Shown in pieces: positions 16,712-25,641 of a DNA stretch of 64,000 nucleotides. The DNA comes from Amycolatopsis thailandensis. GTDB lineage: Bacteria > Actinomycetota > Actinomycetes > Mycobacteriales > Pseudonocardiaceae. Where the stretch lies: the NCBI RefSeq assembly GCF_002234405.1, contig NZ_NMQT01000033.1, forward strand, positions 26,471 through 90,470, in the 5' to 3' direction. The notes beneath the pieces are model-generated. The model saw only the letters and a program-made list of their open reading frames with translations, had not been told where the DNA came from and did no database searches. The translations under genes were made by a program, and so were the position numbers. How positions within the stretch are numbered: the stretch's first letter is position 1; every line of letters begins with the position of its first letter.

Positions 16712-18898
16712 TTATGCGGGGAAAGCGTCCTTCAGCCCCGTCAAAGCGGGCGGCAAGGCGCCCTCGTGGAGGACGCCGAGCCGCTGCGTAGCGCGCGTAA
16801 GCGCCACGTAGAGCTCAGCCGCACCGCGTGGGCCATCGGCCAGGATCCGTTCCGGGTCCACGACGAGGACGGCGTCGAACTCGAGCCCCTTCGTCTCCGA
16901 GGCGGGCACGGTGCCCGGCACCCCCGGCGGCCCGATCACGACGCTGGTGCCTTCACGCCCGGCCTCGTCCTTGACGAACTCCTCGATGGCGCCGGCCAGG
17001 GAGTCCGCGGAGACCTGCCGCGCCCACGGCCGGACACCGTTGGACCGCACCGATTCCGGCGCCCGGACGTCCGGCGCGAACTCGGCCAGCACCGACGCGG
17101 CGACGGCCATGATCTCCGACGGCGTGCGGTAGTTCACCGTCAGCGACCGGTACACCCACCGGCCAGGCACGTACGGCTCCAGCATCGCGCCCCACGTCCG
17201 CGCCCCGGCCTCGGACCGGCGCTGCGCCAGATCCCCGACGACGGTGAACGACCGGTTGGGACAACGCCGCATCAGCACCCGCCAGTCCATTTCGGACAGT
17301 TCCTGCGCCTCGTCGACCACGACGTGCCGGTACGTCCAGTCCCGGTCCGCCGAGGCACGCTCGACGAGGCTGCGCGTGTCGTGCTCGACGAAGCGGTCGG
17401 CGAGTTCGTCGGCGAAGAGGAGGTTCTCCGCCGACAGCATGACGTCCTCGTCCATCTCCTCGCGGTCGAGCTTCATCGTGTCGAGCACACCTTCCGCGTA
17501 CTCGGCCTCGGCCTTCTTCTCCCGCGCGAGGGCCTTCTCCGCCGCCTGGTCCGCCGTCTTGTCACGGCCGAGCAGATCGACGAGTTCGTCGAGCAGCGGC
17601 GTGTCCGACACCGTCCAGGCTTCCCCGTCCGCGCGCAGCAACGCCTGATCGGCACCGGCCGCGCGAAGCCGTTCCGAGGACGAGAACAGCGACCCCAGCA
17701 GGCTTTCGGGCGTCAGGATCGGCCAGAGCTCGGCGAGCGCGGTGGTGAACGTCTCGCTCTCGGCCAGTTCCTTCAGCAAGTCCTTCCGCAGCCGCTCCCA
17801 TTCGTCACGGTCGTCCCGGCTGAGCCAGCCGCGGCCGATCCGCGCGATCGCCCGCTCGGTCAGGACGTAGGTGACGATGTCGGTGAACGTCACCCTCGCT
17901 TCGTTGTGCGGCAAGCCACTCTTGCGCGCCTCGTCCCTGGCCCATTCCGCGGTCTCGGCGTCGATCCGGACCGTGACGTCGGCCAGCTCGATCAGCACCG
18001 GCTCCTCCGGCAGCCGCTGACGGTCGGCGACGGCGGCCTTGAGGACGTCCAGCATCTTCAGCGACCCCTTGAGCCTCGTCGCCTCCGGACCGTCCTCGGC
18101 GGTGACCTGCTTGCCGGGCACGAAATCACCGGTGGTCATGAACACCACGTCGGTCTCGCCCAGCGATGGCAGGACCCGCCCGATGTGGTGCAGGAACGCC
18201 GGATTCGGCCCGACCACGAGCACACCGTGGCGTTCCATCCGCTCGCGCTGCGTGTAGAGCAGGTACGCGACGCGGTGCAGCGCCACCACGGTCTTGCCGG
18301 TGCCCGGCCCGCCCTCGATCACCAGCACCCCGGGGTGCTCGTGCCGGATGATCTCGTCCTGTTCGGCCTGGATCGTCGCGACGATGTCGCGCATCCCCTC
18401 GCCACGCGGCGCGTTGACGGCCGCGAGCAGCGCCGCGTCACCCTCCGCGTCGCCGCCGGGACGGCCGAACACCTCGTCGGTGAACCCGAGCAGCTCACGC
18501 CCGTGCGTGTGGAACTGACGGCGACGGCGCATCTTCTCCGGCGTCGCGGCGGTCGCGGTGTAGAACGGGCGCGCCGCCGGGGCACGCCAGTCGAGCAACA
18601 CCGGTTCGTAGTCGTTCTCCTCGTCGAAGAGACCGATGCGGCCGATGTGGGAGGTCTCCCCCGCGAGGCTGTCAAGCCTGCCGAAGCACAGGCCGTTGTC
18701 CACGACGTCCAGCCGCCGCGACTCCCTGCCCAGCGCGCGCACCTCGACGTCGCGTTCCATGGCCGTGCCGCCGGTCCCGCCCAGCGCGGCCTGGAACTCC
18801 CCCTTCACCCGCACGCGTTCGGCGTCCAGGCGCGCGTAGAGCCCGGCGACGTAGTCGCGTTCGGACCGGAGCTCTTCTTCATGACCCTGAGTTGACAC
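16712..18898 (-). CDS. helR: HelD/HelR-type superfamily 1 helicase-like ATPase (RNA polymerase recycling)
   Basis: HelR-class proteins bind RNA polymerase, clear stalled complexes and, in Streptomyces venezuelae, displace rifamycins. The 728-residue protein has an N-terminal coiled-coil-like arm, Walker A GGPGTGKT at about 196-203, Walker B VVVDEAQE near residue 529, the SF1 motif SLTVNYRTPSEIM and the C-terminal VALTRATQRLGVL. GTG at 18898 (VSTQGHEEEL) is chosen because GGGAG lies upstream. The ATG at 18976 would force translation through the upstream palindrome. The rifamycin-element-like palindrome at 18952-18972 favours the HelR label, but HelR and other HelD forms cannot be separated with certainty here. 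Confidence 0.85.
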   Translation of the reverse strand: MSTQGHEEELRSERDYVAGLYARLDAERVRVKGEFQAALGGTGGTAMERDVEVRALGRESRRLDVVDNGLCFGRLDSLAGETSHIGRIGLFDEENDYEPVLLDWRAPAARPFYTATAATPEKMRRRRQFHTHGRELLGFTDEVFGRPGGDAEGDAALLAAVNAPRGEGMRDIVATIQAEQDEIIRHEHPGVLVIEGGPGTGKTVVALHRVAYLLYTQRERMERHGVLVVGPNPAFLHHIGRVLPSLGETDVVFMTTGDFVPGKQVTAEDGPEATRLKGSLKMLDVLKAAVADRQRLPEEPVLIELADVTVRIDAETAEWARDEARKSGLPHNEARVTFTDIVTYVLTERAIARIGRGWLSRDDRDEWERLRKDLLKELAESETFTTALAELWPILTPESLLGSLFSSSERLRAAGADQALLRADGEAWTVSDTPLLDELVDLLGRDKTADQAAEKALAREKKAEAEYAEGVLDTMKLDREEMDEDVMLSAENLLFADELADRFVEHDTRSLVERASADRDWTYRHVVVDEAQELSEMDWRVLMRRCPNRSFTVVGDLAQRRSEAGARTWGAMLEPYVPGRWVYRSLTVNYRTPSEIMAVAASVLAEFAPDVRAPESVRSNGVRPWARQVSADSLAGAIEEFVKDEAGREGTSVVIGPPGVPGTVPASETKGLEFDAVLVVDPERILADGPRGAAELYVALTRATQRLGVLHEGALPPALTGLKDAFPA

Positions 18899-18951
18899 AG
18901 ACTCCCATTTCGCCAGGTTTCGGCTACGGCGAGTGAGTCTGAAGCATGACC

Positions 18952-18972
18952 GGGGTCTTGTGGCAAGTCCCC
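18952..18972. promoter_or_regulatory. Rifamycin-associated-element-like palindrome in the helR promoter
   Basis: GGGGTCTTGTGGCAAGTCCCC is an inverted repeat (arms GGGG-CTTG / CAAG-CCCC) closely resembling the published RAE, whose core is CTTGCGGCAAG with G/C-rich flanks. The core differs at one base. It lies 54-74 bases upstream of the helR start. On the minus strand it contains TTGCCA (18961-18966), a plausible -35, with TTCAGA 17 bases further on as a weak -10. Rifamycin-inducible control is inferred from the RAE literature. Confidence 0.65.
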
Positions 18973-18992
18973 CCATGCGCTATATGTTTATT

Positions 18993-19011
18993 ACGGAGGG
19001 AGTTACTCCGT
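18993..19011. promoter_or_regulatory. Inverted repeat ACGGAG-N7-CTCCGT upstream of helR
   Basis: Six-base arms flank GGAGTTA, next to an AT-rich stretch at 18981-18992 that stands out in this GC-rich DNA. It lies upstream of the RAE-like element and could be a regulator site or part of the promoter. No family can be assigned. Confidence 0.4.
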
Positions 19012-19057
19012 TCATGTCTCGGCCGCTCGGGTCCGGTCTCGCGCGAGCTCCGCCAAC

Positions 19058-19110
19058 GTTGCGAAAGCCACTTTCACAACGTTGAACGCTGCGAAAGTGG
19101 CTTTCGCAAC
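19058..19110. terminator. 18-base-arm palindrome downstream of the nSTAND-WD40 gene
   Basis: Left arm GTTGCGAAAGCCACTTTC (19058-19075) is perfectly complementary to 19093-19110 across a 17-base loop that itself contains AACGTT. It lies 20 bases after the nSTAND gene stop and before the helR promoter. A terminator that insulates helR is inferred. Confidence 0.65.
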
Positions 19111-19129
19111 TCGCCACCTGGGCCGCTCG

Positions 19130-22100
19130 TCACTCCCCGCACGGCGGCGCGTATTCGAGCCCCGGAAAGTACTTCTCCCACTCTTCCCTGGTGATCCTCG
19201 GCGTCGCCAGCCGGCAGATCTCCTCGCCCACTCGTGCGGTGTCCGTCTGCCACAGCTGGACACCGCTGCTCCCGATCGCGAGCGTATGCCCGTCGTCCCG
19301 GTACGCCAGCGAGTTGACCGTCGCGGCGAAGCCGGTGAGCTGCGCCGATTCGACCGGATTCCGCGGATCGGCCAGATCCCAGACGCGCACCGTCCGGAAC
19401 GCCGAAGCCGCCAGTTCCTTCCCGGACGGGCCGAACACGAGCGGCCCGACGCCTTCGGGATGGCCGCCGAGTTTCGCCAGCCGCACGGCGTGCGCGCGAT
19501 CGGTGATGTCCCACAGGTAGACGTTCCGATCGCTGCTGCCCGCCGCGACCGTGCGGCCGTCGGGGCTGAGCGCCATCTTGAACAACGTGCCGCTGTCGGG
19601 CCACAGGGTCGACACCAGCCCCGGTCGCTTGGGGTCGGCGACGTCCCACAGCGTCACGGCGGACGAGTCGGGGCCTTGACCGGACACGAGCGTCCGCCCG
19701 TCGGGGGTGAACGCGAGCGACCAGACCGTGCCGTCACCGACCGGCAGCACTCGAGGCTCGGCGAAGCGCGTCGGATCGCCAACGTCCCAGAGCTGGATCG
19801 GCCCGTCGTCGTGGCCGGAGGCGAAGGTCTTCCCGTCCGGGCTGAACGCGAGCGAGTAGGTCGGCAAGACCGTGGTCGACGCCGTCAGGTTCGGGGCGGC
19901 CGGATCGCCGATGTCCCAGCGCTGGAGCACGAACTTCCCGCCGACACCGGCACCGTCGTGCGCCGCCAGCGCGAGGCTGCGGCGGTCCGGGCTCAGCGCC
20001 ACGGCGGTGACGGTGGCCGGGCCGGGGAGTTTCGCGAGCTGTCTCGGGGCGCGGAGGTCGTCCATCGCCCAGAGCCGCACGTCGTCCCCGGAGGTGACGA
20101 GGATCCGGCCCTGCTCGGTGAACAGGCCCACGTTCCAGCCCGCGCTCGAAGCCAGCGCCAGTTCGCCGACGTCCTGCAGCCGGACGGTCCGGTCGGCGCT
20201 GGTGGACACGATCGTCTTGCCGTCCGGCGAGAACGCCGCCCACCAGATCGCGTTCGTGTGCCCGGACAGCGGCGGCAGTTCCTTCGCCGGTCCCGTGACG
20301 TCCCAGAGGCGGACGGACTGGTCGTCGCCCGCGGTCACCACGAGCCTCCCGCTCGGGCTGAACCCCGCCGCCCAGACGACGGCCGGGGTGGTCAACGTCG
20401 TCAGCGGGCGCGGCACCGCCGGATCCGCGACGTCCCACAGTTTCGCCGTGCGGTCCCAGCTCGTGGTGAGCAGCCGTTTGCCGTCCGGGCTCCACGACGG
20501 GGTGAGCTGGAGGTCCTGGTGTCCGGAAAGGACGGAGCGCCGCCGCGGCGCGGACGGCGTGGTGACGTCCCAGAGTTCCGCCGTCCAGTTCGTGTTCGTG
20601 ACCGCGAGCAGTTTGCCGTCGGGGCTGAAGACCGCGCGTTCGAGCCGCTCGGCCGGGATCCCGCCGAGCGGTTTCGGCGCGCCGAGGTCGGCGACGTCGG
20701 TGAGCCGGACGGTGCGGTCGACGGAACCGGTGACCAGAACGCGGCCGTCGGGGCTGAAATCGGTGGAGAGCAAGGTGTCCTGATGACCGGTGACGTCGGC
20801 CTTCCGCACCGGGCGCCGCGGCTCGGTCAGATCCCAGAGCCGGACCCGGTGATCCCGGGTGACGGTCGCCAAAGCGTGTCCGTCGCGGCTGAACGCGAGC
20901 GGCCCGCGAACCTCCCCCGAACCGGGCAACGTCGACAGGAGCGCCGGACGCCGCGAATCGGCGATGGACCACACCCGCGTCGACCGGTAGGAGTCGGAGG
21001 TGATCATGAGCTGCCCGCTCAGCACCACGGTGACGTCTCCGGGGTCGAAGGTCATCCGGGTGGCGAACGGCGCCGCCATGGACGCGAGCAGGCCGTCGTG
21101 GGTCTCCTGGATCGGCGCGAGCCGGTACGCGGCGAGGCTGAGCTGCGTCGACAGCGCCGGGTTCGACTCCCGCAACGTCTTCGCGTCGACCACGGCCTTG
21201 CGCGCGAGCGCCACGTTCCGCTGATCGGTCGCGGTGTTCTCGGCATCGACGGCGTACACGATGGCCACCGCCGCCAGCACCAGCAGCACGTGAAGGAGCG
21301 CGACAAGTCTTCGCAGCCTCTTGGTCCGTTTGCGGACGACGGTGGTCTCCTCGGCTTCGGCGTCGAGCCCTGCCTCCAGGAACTCCCGCTCGCGCGTGCT
21401 CAGCGCGTCCGGCTCCCTGGCCGCCCATTCGGCCGCGAGACCCAGCCGCGTGCCGCGATAGAGGCTGCCCTTGTCGCGATCGAGCGATTCCCACAGATCG
21501 GTCGCCTCGGCCAGCTGCCGATGCAGGCGGTGCCCTTCGCGGTCCTCCGCGAGCCAGTCGCGCAGCCTCGGCCAGCTGCGGATCAAGGCCTCGTGCGCGA
21601 TCTCGACGCCGTCGCGGTCGAGGACGAGCAGACGCGCGTCGGCGAGGCGTTCGAGGACCTCCCTGGTCGCCGGATCGTCGTCGAGCTCGCGCCGGTTGAG
21701 ACGGCGCTTCGTGTCTTCAGTGCCTTCGCCGGGCGCGGTCATCCGCAGGAAGATCTGCCGGACGACGCTCCGCCTGTCCGGCTCCAGATCCGTGTAAACG
21801 GCCTCCGCCGTCTGGGCGATCGCGTTGAGGATCCCGCCCGCCGCTTCGTACGCCGCGCTGGTCAGCGTGATCCCCTGACGCCGCCGCCAGGTCTCCAGCA
21901 ACGCGTGCGAGACGAGCGGGAGCATCGCGGGCTGGCCGGTGGCGTCGGCGACGAGCGTCGTGACCAGCGCGGCCTCGACCCGGCAGCCCGCGCGGACGGC
22001 GGGTTCGACGATCGCGGTCCGGAGTTCGTCGGCGGTCATGGGGCCGACCATCACCTGCGCGTCGGTCAGGGCCTCGACGAGCCCAGCGTGACGGCAGAGG

Positions 22101-22801
22101 TGACCGTAGAAGTCCGCGCGGACGCCGAGGACGACCCGGGTCCCGTGCTCGTCGCCGGCGAGCGCCAGCAGCGCGTCGACGAACTTCTCCCGTTCGGCCT
22201 GGTCGCCGCAAAGCGTGTAGACCTCCTCGAACTGGTCGACGATCAGCAGCCGTCCCTCGGCGTCGAGGTCTTCTTCGAGCGGGTGCGCGCCAGGCGTGCG
22301 GAGAACGACAGGACGTTCGCTCACCGCCGCCAGCCCGGCCCGCAGGACGGACGACTTTCCCGAACCGGACGCGCCGAAGACACCGACGAGCCGTCGTTCC
22401 GAGAGCTTGCCGGTCAGCTCGGCGACCAGGCGCTCGCGGCCGAAGAACCGGGCGGCGTCGGCGGTCTGGAACGCGGCCAGCCCCAGGTACGGGAGTTCAG
22501 CGGCAACACAGTCGTCAGGGACCTCGGACGCCGCCGCGAGCCCGGCGGCGACCGCGCGCCAGCGTTCCTCCCAGGCCGCGACGTCGCCGCCGCACGCGGT
22601 GACGTACGCGGTCGTGACCGCCAGCCCTGGCAGTTTCCGGCCGCCCGCCGCTTCGGACAGCGCGGCGGCCGAGTAACCGGCGCGGGTCGAAAGCTCGCGG
22701 TACGTCGGCCCTCCGGCTTGCTCACGAAGCAGGCGAAGATCCGCCGCGAACTCCACGACGACGTCTTCGCCCGGTCCCAGCGGACGCTCACGTCTCGGCA
22801 C
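19130..22801 (-). CDS. HTH - nSTAND1 NTPase - transmembrane - WD40 repeat protein
   Basis: This 1223-residue signalling-type protein has residues about 15-85 resembling an actinobacterial XRE-like helix-turn-helix (FAADLRLLREQAGGPTYREL and following). Residues about 118-420 are a STAND NTPase with Walker A GASGSGKSS at 143-151 and Walker B-like LLIVDQFEEVY. A membrane helix sits near 497-517 (LLHVLLVLAAVAIVYAV). About 13-14 WD40 blades follow (repeated FSPDGK...LWDV), enough for two propellers. Neither ligand nor output is known. Such architectures are common in Actinobacteria and some STAND relatives act in phage defence, but no defence neighbour is seen here. It is divergent from a LuxR-type regulator. 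Confidence 0.88.
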   Translation of the reverse strand: MPRRERPLGPGEDVVVEFAADLRLLREQAGGPTYRELSTRAGYSAAALSEAAGGRKLPGLAVTTAYVTACGGDVAAWEERWRAVAAGLAAASEVPDDCVAAELPYLGLAAFQTADAARFFGRERLVAELTGKLSERRLVGVFGASGSGKSSVLRAGLAAVSERPVVLRTPGAHPLEEDLDAEGRLLIVDQFEEVYTLCGDQAEREKFVDALLALAGDEHGTRVVLGVRADFYGHLCRHAGLVEALTDAQVMVGPMTADELRTAIVEPAVRAGCRVEAALVTTLVADATGQPAMLPLVSHALLETWRRRQGITLTSAAYEAAGGILNAIAQTAEAVYTDLEPDRRSVVRQIFLRMTAPGEGTEDTKRRLNRRELDDDPATREVLERLADARLLVLDRDGVEIAHEALIRSWPRLRDWLAEDREGHRLHRQLAEATDLWESLDRDKGSLYRGTRLGLAAEWAAREPDALSTREREFLEAGLDAEAEETTVVRKRTKRLRRLVALLHVLLVLAAVAIVYAVDAENTATDQRNVALARKAVVDAKTLRESNPALSTQLSLAAYRLAPIQETHDGLLASMAAPFATRMTFDPGDVTVVLSGQLMITSDSYRSTRVWSIADSRRPALLSTLPGSGEVRGPLAFSRDGHALATVTRDHRVRLWDLTEPRRPVRKADVTGHQDTLLSTDFSPDGRVLVTGSVDRTVRLTDVADLGAPKPLGGIPAERLERAVFSPDGKLLAVTNTNWTAELWDVTTPSAPRRRSVLSGHQDLQLTPSWSPDGKRLLTTSWDRTAKLWDVADPAVPRPLTTLTTPAVVWAAGFSPSGRLVVTAGDDQSVRLWDVTGPAKELPPLSGHTNAIWWAAFSPDGKTIVSTSADRTVRLQDVGELALASSAGWNVGLFTEQGRILVTSGDDVRLWAMDDLRAPRQLAKLPGPATVTAVALSPDRRSLALAAHDGAGVGGKFVLQRWDIGDPAAPNLTASTTVLPTYSLAFSPDGKTFASGHDDGPIQLWDVGDPTRFAEPRVLPVGDGTVWSLAFTPDGRTLVSGQGPDSSAVTLWDVADPKRPGLVSTLWPDSGTLFKMALSPDGRTVAAGSSDRNVYLWDITDRAHAVRLAKLGGHPEGVGPLVFGPSGKELAASAFRTVRVWDLADPRNPVESAQLTGFAATVNSLAYRDDGHTLAIGSSGVQLWQTDTARVGEEICRLATPRITREEWEKYFPGLEYAPPCGE

Positions 22802-22895
22802 CAGGCCCCCCTGATTCGTCGAGCGTTATCGAATGGACATTGTTCACCGAAAACGGCCCGACACTGTACAAAAGTTCTGCGCTACAACCGAACGC

Positions 22896-23525
22896 GTGCC
22901 GATTCGAACCCCAGTGGTGAGCGTGGTCTTCGCCGGTGTCCCCGAGCCGCCCGTGTCCCCTGAGCTGGAGGTGTTCGCCCATACCCCCGACGAACGCGAA
23001 GCGGTCTGGTTCGCCACCGCGCTGCGCCCGGACGTCCTGGTCCTGTCCGTTCACCCGCCCGCGCTCGACGGGCTCGCCATAACGCGCGAAGTGTCTTCCC
23101 GCGTACCGGGAACCGCCGTACTCGTGCTGACTCCGCCCGGCGACGGCGAATTCGTGGTCGCCGCGATGCTCGCGGGCGCCCGCGGGGTCCTGTCGCGGAG
23201 CGCCGGTCCCGACGACCTGATCCGGTTCATCCGCGGGGTCGCGGCGGGCGCGGTCGTGTTCGGCGAACGCGCCGCCGACCGGCTTTACGGCCTGCTGGCC
23301 GCTTCCCAGCCGGTCCGGGTGTTCCCCCGGCTGACCTCACGCGAGCACGAGGTGCTCGACCTCCTGGCCGGCGGGCTGGTGATCGCCCAGGTGGCACGGC
23401 AGCTGGGACTCGCGCCCAAAACCGTGCGCAACGTCGTGTCGTCGATCCACGCCAAGGCCGGCACGGACGACCGCGAGGTGCTGCTCGGCCAGGCCCGGAA
23501 CGCCGGGCTGGGCCGTCATTCGTAG
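22896..23525 (+). CDS. LuxR/NarL-type regulator with a degenerate receiver domain
   Basis: The C-terminal ~65 residues are a clear LuxR helix-turn-helix (RLTSREHEVLDLLAGGLVIA... TVRNVVSSIHAK). The N-terminal half folds like a response-regulator receiver (RPDVLVLSVHPPALDGLAI), but the position of the phosphorylated Asp is Ser and the usual conserved Lys in the LLK-like turn is also replaced (GVLSRSAGPDD). It therefore probably acts without phosphorylation, and no histidine kinase is adjacent. GTG at 22896 is the preferred start; GTG at 22914 and ATG at 22833 are possible. Its stop overlaps the convergent cobIJ stop region by ten bases. Confidence 0.8.
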   Translation: MPIRTPVVSVVFAGVPEPPVSPELEVFAHTPDEREAVWFATALRPDVLVLSVHPPALDGLAITREVSSRVPGTAVLVLTPPGDGEFVVAAMLAGARGVLSRSAGPDDLIRFIRGVAAGAVVFGERAADRLYGLLAASQPVRVFPRLTSREHEVLDLLAGGLVIAQVARQLGLAPKTVRNVVSSIHAKAGTDDREVLLGQARNAGLGRHS

Positions 23526-25021
23526 CTGCGCGGCGTCCAGACGACTCCGTTCTCGGCGCGGGTCTTCGACGAACCCACGATCAGCAGGCACCGCATGTCC
23601 ACTTCCGCGGGATCCAGGGTGCCGAGGGTGACGACGCGGATGTCCTCCTCCGGCCCGCCGACGTCCCTGGCGACGACCACCGGTGTCTCCGGGGCGCGGT
23701 GCCGGAGCAGGACGTCACGGGCCTGCGCGAGCTGCGTGGTCCTCGTGCGGGACGCCGGGTTGTACAGCGCGAGCACGAGATCCGCCGCGCCCGCCGCGTC
23801 GAGCCGTCGTTCGATGATCTCCCACGGCTTGAGCCGGTCGGACAGTGAAAGCACGCAGTAGTCGTGGCCCAGCGGCGCCCCGACCCGGGACGCGGCCGCT
23901 TGCGCGGCTGTCACGCCCGGCACGATCCGCACCCGCGTACCCGCGCCGTGCCCGGCCGCGACCTGCTCCAGCACGGCCGACGCCATCGCGAACACCCCGG
24001 GATCACCCGAGGAGACCACCGCGACCTTGGCGCCGTTCGCGGCCAGCTCCAGCGCTTCGACGGCGCGTTCGGCCTCGACCCGGTTGCCCGACGCGTGCCG
24101 CTGCTGGCCCGCGCGCTGCGGAACCCGCGCGACGTAGGGGCCGTAGCCGACAATGTGCTCCGCCGCGGCCAGTTCCTCTGCCGCTTCAGGGGTCAGCCAG
24201 CCGGGGCCCGCCGGGCCGAGGCCGACGACCACGACTTCGCCGCCGGTGTGCGTTTCCGGCTTCCGGGGGACTTCGGGTTCGTCGGCGAGCCGGGACGCGT
24301 ACGCCGGGCTGGGCAGCAGCGCCAGCGAGAAGTACGGGACCGAGTCCGGGTCGACGTCGGCGAGTGGCTCGACGCGCTGCGCCTGCCAGGTCGCCCGTTC
24401 GATGTAGAAGGCGTCGTCCAGTTTCCCGGCCTCGGCCAGCGCCTCGCGGACGTTGCCGAACGTGCGGCCGAGTTTGAGCACCGCCGCGGCCTGCGTGTCG
24501 GCGAGGCGCCGCGCGAGTTCCGGCGCGGGCAGGGTGCCGGGCAGGATGGTGAGGACCTCGTCGCGCTGCACCAGCGGGCGGCCGAGCACCGACGACGCGG
24601 CGCTGACCGACGTCACGCCGGGCACCACGGTCGCCTCGTAGCGGTCCGCGAGCCGTTCGTGCATGTACATGTAGGAGCCGTAGAAGAACGGGTCGCCTTC
24701 GCAGAGCACCACCACGTCGCGTCCGGCGTCGAGGTGCTCTGCGAGCCGTTTCGCGCTCAGCTCGTAGAAGTCGGCGATGGCGCCTTCATAGCCGCCGGGG
24801 TGATCGGTGGTCTCGGTGGTGACCGGGTAGACCAGCTTCTCCTCGACCTGGCCGTCCCGCAGGTACGGTTCGGCGACCGAACGCGCGATGCTCCGGCCGT
24901 GCCGCGCGCTGTGGTAGGCGACGACGTCGGCCTCGGCGATCAGCCGCGCGGCCTTGACCGTCATCAGTTCCGGGTCACCCGGCCCGAGCCCGACACCCCA
25001 GAGTTTCCCGAGCCCGCTCAT
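23516..25021 (-). CDS. cobIJ: Fused precorrin-2 C20- / precorrin-3B C17-methyltransferase CobI-CobJ
   Basis: The 501-residue fusion joins two SAM-dependent tetrapyrrole methylases. The CobI half (about 1-240) has LWGVGLGPGDPELMTVKA and LCEGDPFFYGSYMYMHERL. The CobJ half (about 258-500) has VVVVGLGPAGPGWLTPEA, VSSGDPGVFAMAS and LYNPASRTRTTQL. Mycobacteria carry the same fusion. The ATG overlaps the cobH stop (ATGA), completing cobG-cobH-cobIJ. Its 3' end overlaps the convergent LuxR gene by ten bases. Confidence 0.97.
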   Translation of the reverse strand: MSGLGKLWGVGLGPGDPELMTVKAARLIAEADVVAYHSARHGRSIARSVAEPYLRDGQVEEKLVYPVTTETTDHPGGYEGAIADFYELSAKRLAEHLDAGRDVVVLCEGDPFFYGSYMYMHERLADRYEATVVPGVTSVSAASSVLGRPLVQRDEVLTILPGTLPAPELARRLADTQAAAVLKLGRTFGNVREALAEAGKLDDAFYIERATWQAQRVEPLADVDPDSVPYFSLALLPSPAYASRLADEPEVPRKPETHTGGEVVVVGLGPAGPGWLTPEAAEELAAAEHIVGYGPYVARVPQRAGQQRHASGNRVEAERAVEALELAANGAKVAVVSSGDPGVFAMASAVLEQVAAGHGAGTRVRIVPGVTAAQAAASRVGAPLGHDYCVLSLSDRLKPWEIIERRLDAAGAADLVLALYNPASRTRTTQLAQARDVLLRHRAPETPVVVARDVGGPEEDIRVVTLGTLDPAEVDMRCLLIVGSSKTRAENGVVWTPRSYE

Positions 25022-25641
25022 TCGACCTCACTCGCCATCGCGTTGATCGCGGCGACGGCCATCGCGCTGCCGCCGCGTCGTCCGTGCACCACCAGATAGG
25101 GCGCGGGTGCCCGCTCGACGAGCTCCACTTTGGACTCGGCGGCGCCGACGAAACCCACCGGGACACCGATGATCGCCGCCGGGGCGCCGACCCCCTCGTC
25201 GAGCAGTTCCAGCAGGCGGAACAACGCGGTGGGCGCGTTGCCGATCGCCACCACGGAACCGGGCAGCTTGTCGCGCCAGAGTTCCAGCGCGGCCGCGGAC
25301 CGGGTGGTGCCCATCCGCTCGGCCAGCCCCGGCACCTTCGGGTCGGACAGCGTGCACAGCACCTCGTTGGCGGAAGGCAAACGTTTGCGGGTCACGCCGG
25401 AGGCGATCATGTTGGCGTCGCAGAGGATCGGCGCGCCCGCTTCGAGCGCCGCGCGGCCGGATTCCACGACGTCCAGGCTGTAGCGGATGTCGTCGACCAG
25501 GTCGACCATCCCGCAAGCGTGGATCATCCGCACGGCCAGCACCGCGACGTCCTCGGGGAGGATCGCGAGATCCGCCTCCTCGCGGATGGTGGCGAACGAA
25601 TGCCGGTAGATCTCGGCCCCGTCCCGGATGTAGTCGATCAC
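25018..25641 (-). CDS. cobH: Precorrin-8X methylmutase CobH
   Basis: CobH moves the C11 methyl to C12, giving hydrogenobyrinate. The 207-residue protein (GTG start, MIDYIRDGAEIYRHSF) has the RMIHACGMVDLVDDI motif with the catalytic histidine at about residue 41. It also has ILCDANMIASGVTR, IGNAPTALFRLLEL and VGFVGAAESK, all characteristic. The start shares GTGA with the cobG stop and the stop shares ATGA with cobIJ, so a longer frame reaching 25779 is not needed. Confidence 0.97.
   Translation of the reverse strand: MIDYIRDGAEIYRHSFATIREEADLAILPEDVAVLAVRMIHACGMVDLVDDIRYSLDVVESGRAALEAGAPILCDANMIASGVTRKRLPSANEVLCTLSDPKVPGLAERMGTTRSAAALELWRDKLPGSVVAIGNAPTALFRLLELLDEGVGAPAAIIGVPVGFVGAAESKVELVERAPAPYLVVHGRRGGSAMAVAAINAMASEVE

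Noticed and set aside
14117..18895. Very long open frame on the plus strand (about 1590 codons)
   Set aside because: It is a second-frame shadow of the arabinosyltransferase and the complement of helR. The translation is Arg/Pro/Ala-rich without any domain, as expected in 70% GC DNA.
18899..18976. ATG at 18976 as helR start
   Set aside because: It would translate the RAE-like palindrome and promoter. GTG 18898 has GGGAG upstream and gives a normal family N-terminus.
19082..22963. Plus-strand frame of about 1290 codons opposite the nSTAND gene
   Set aside because: It is antisense to a clear HTH-nSTAND-WD40 protein. Its repetitive look comes from the WD40 repeats read backwards.
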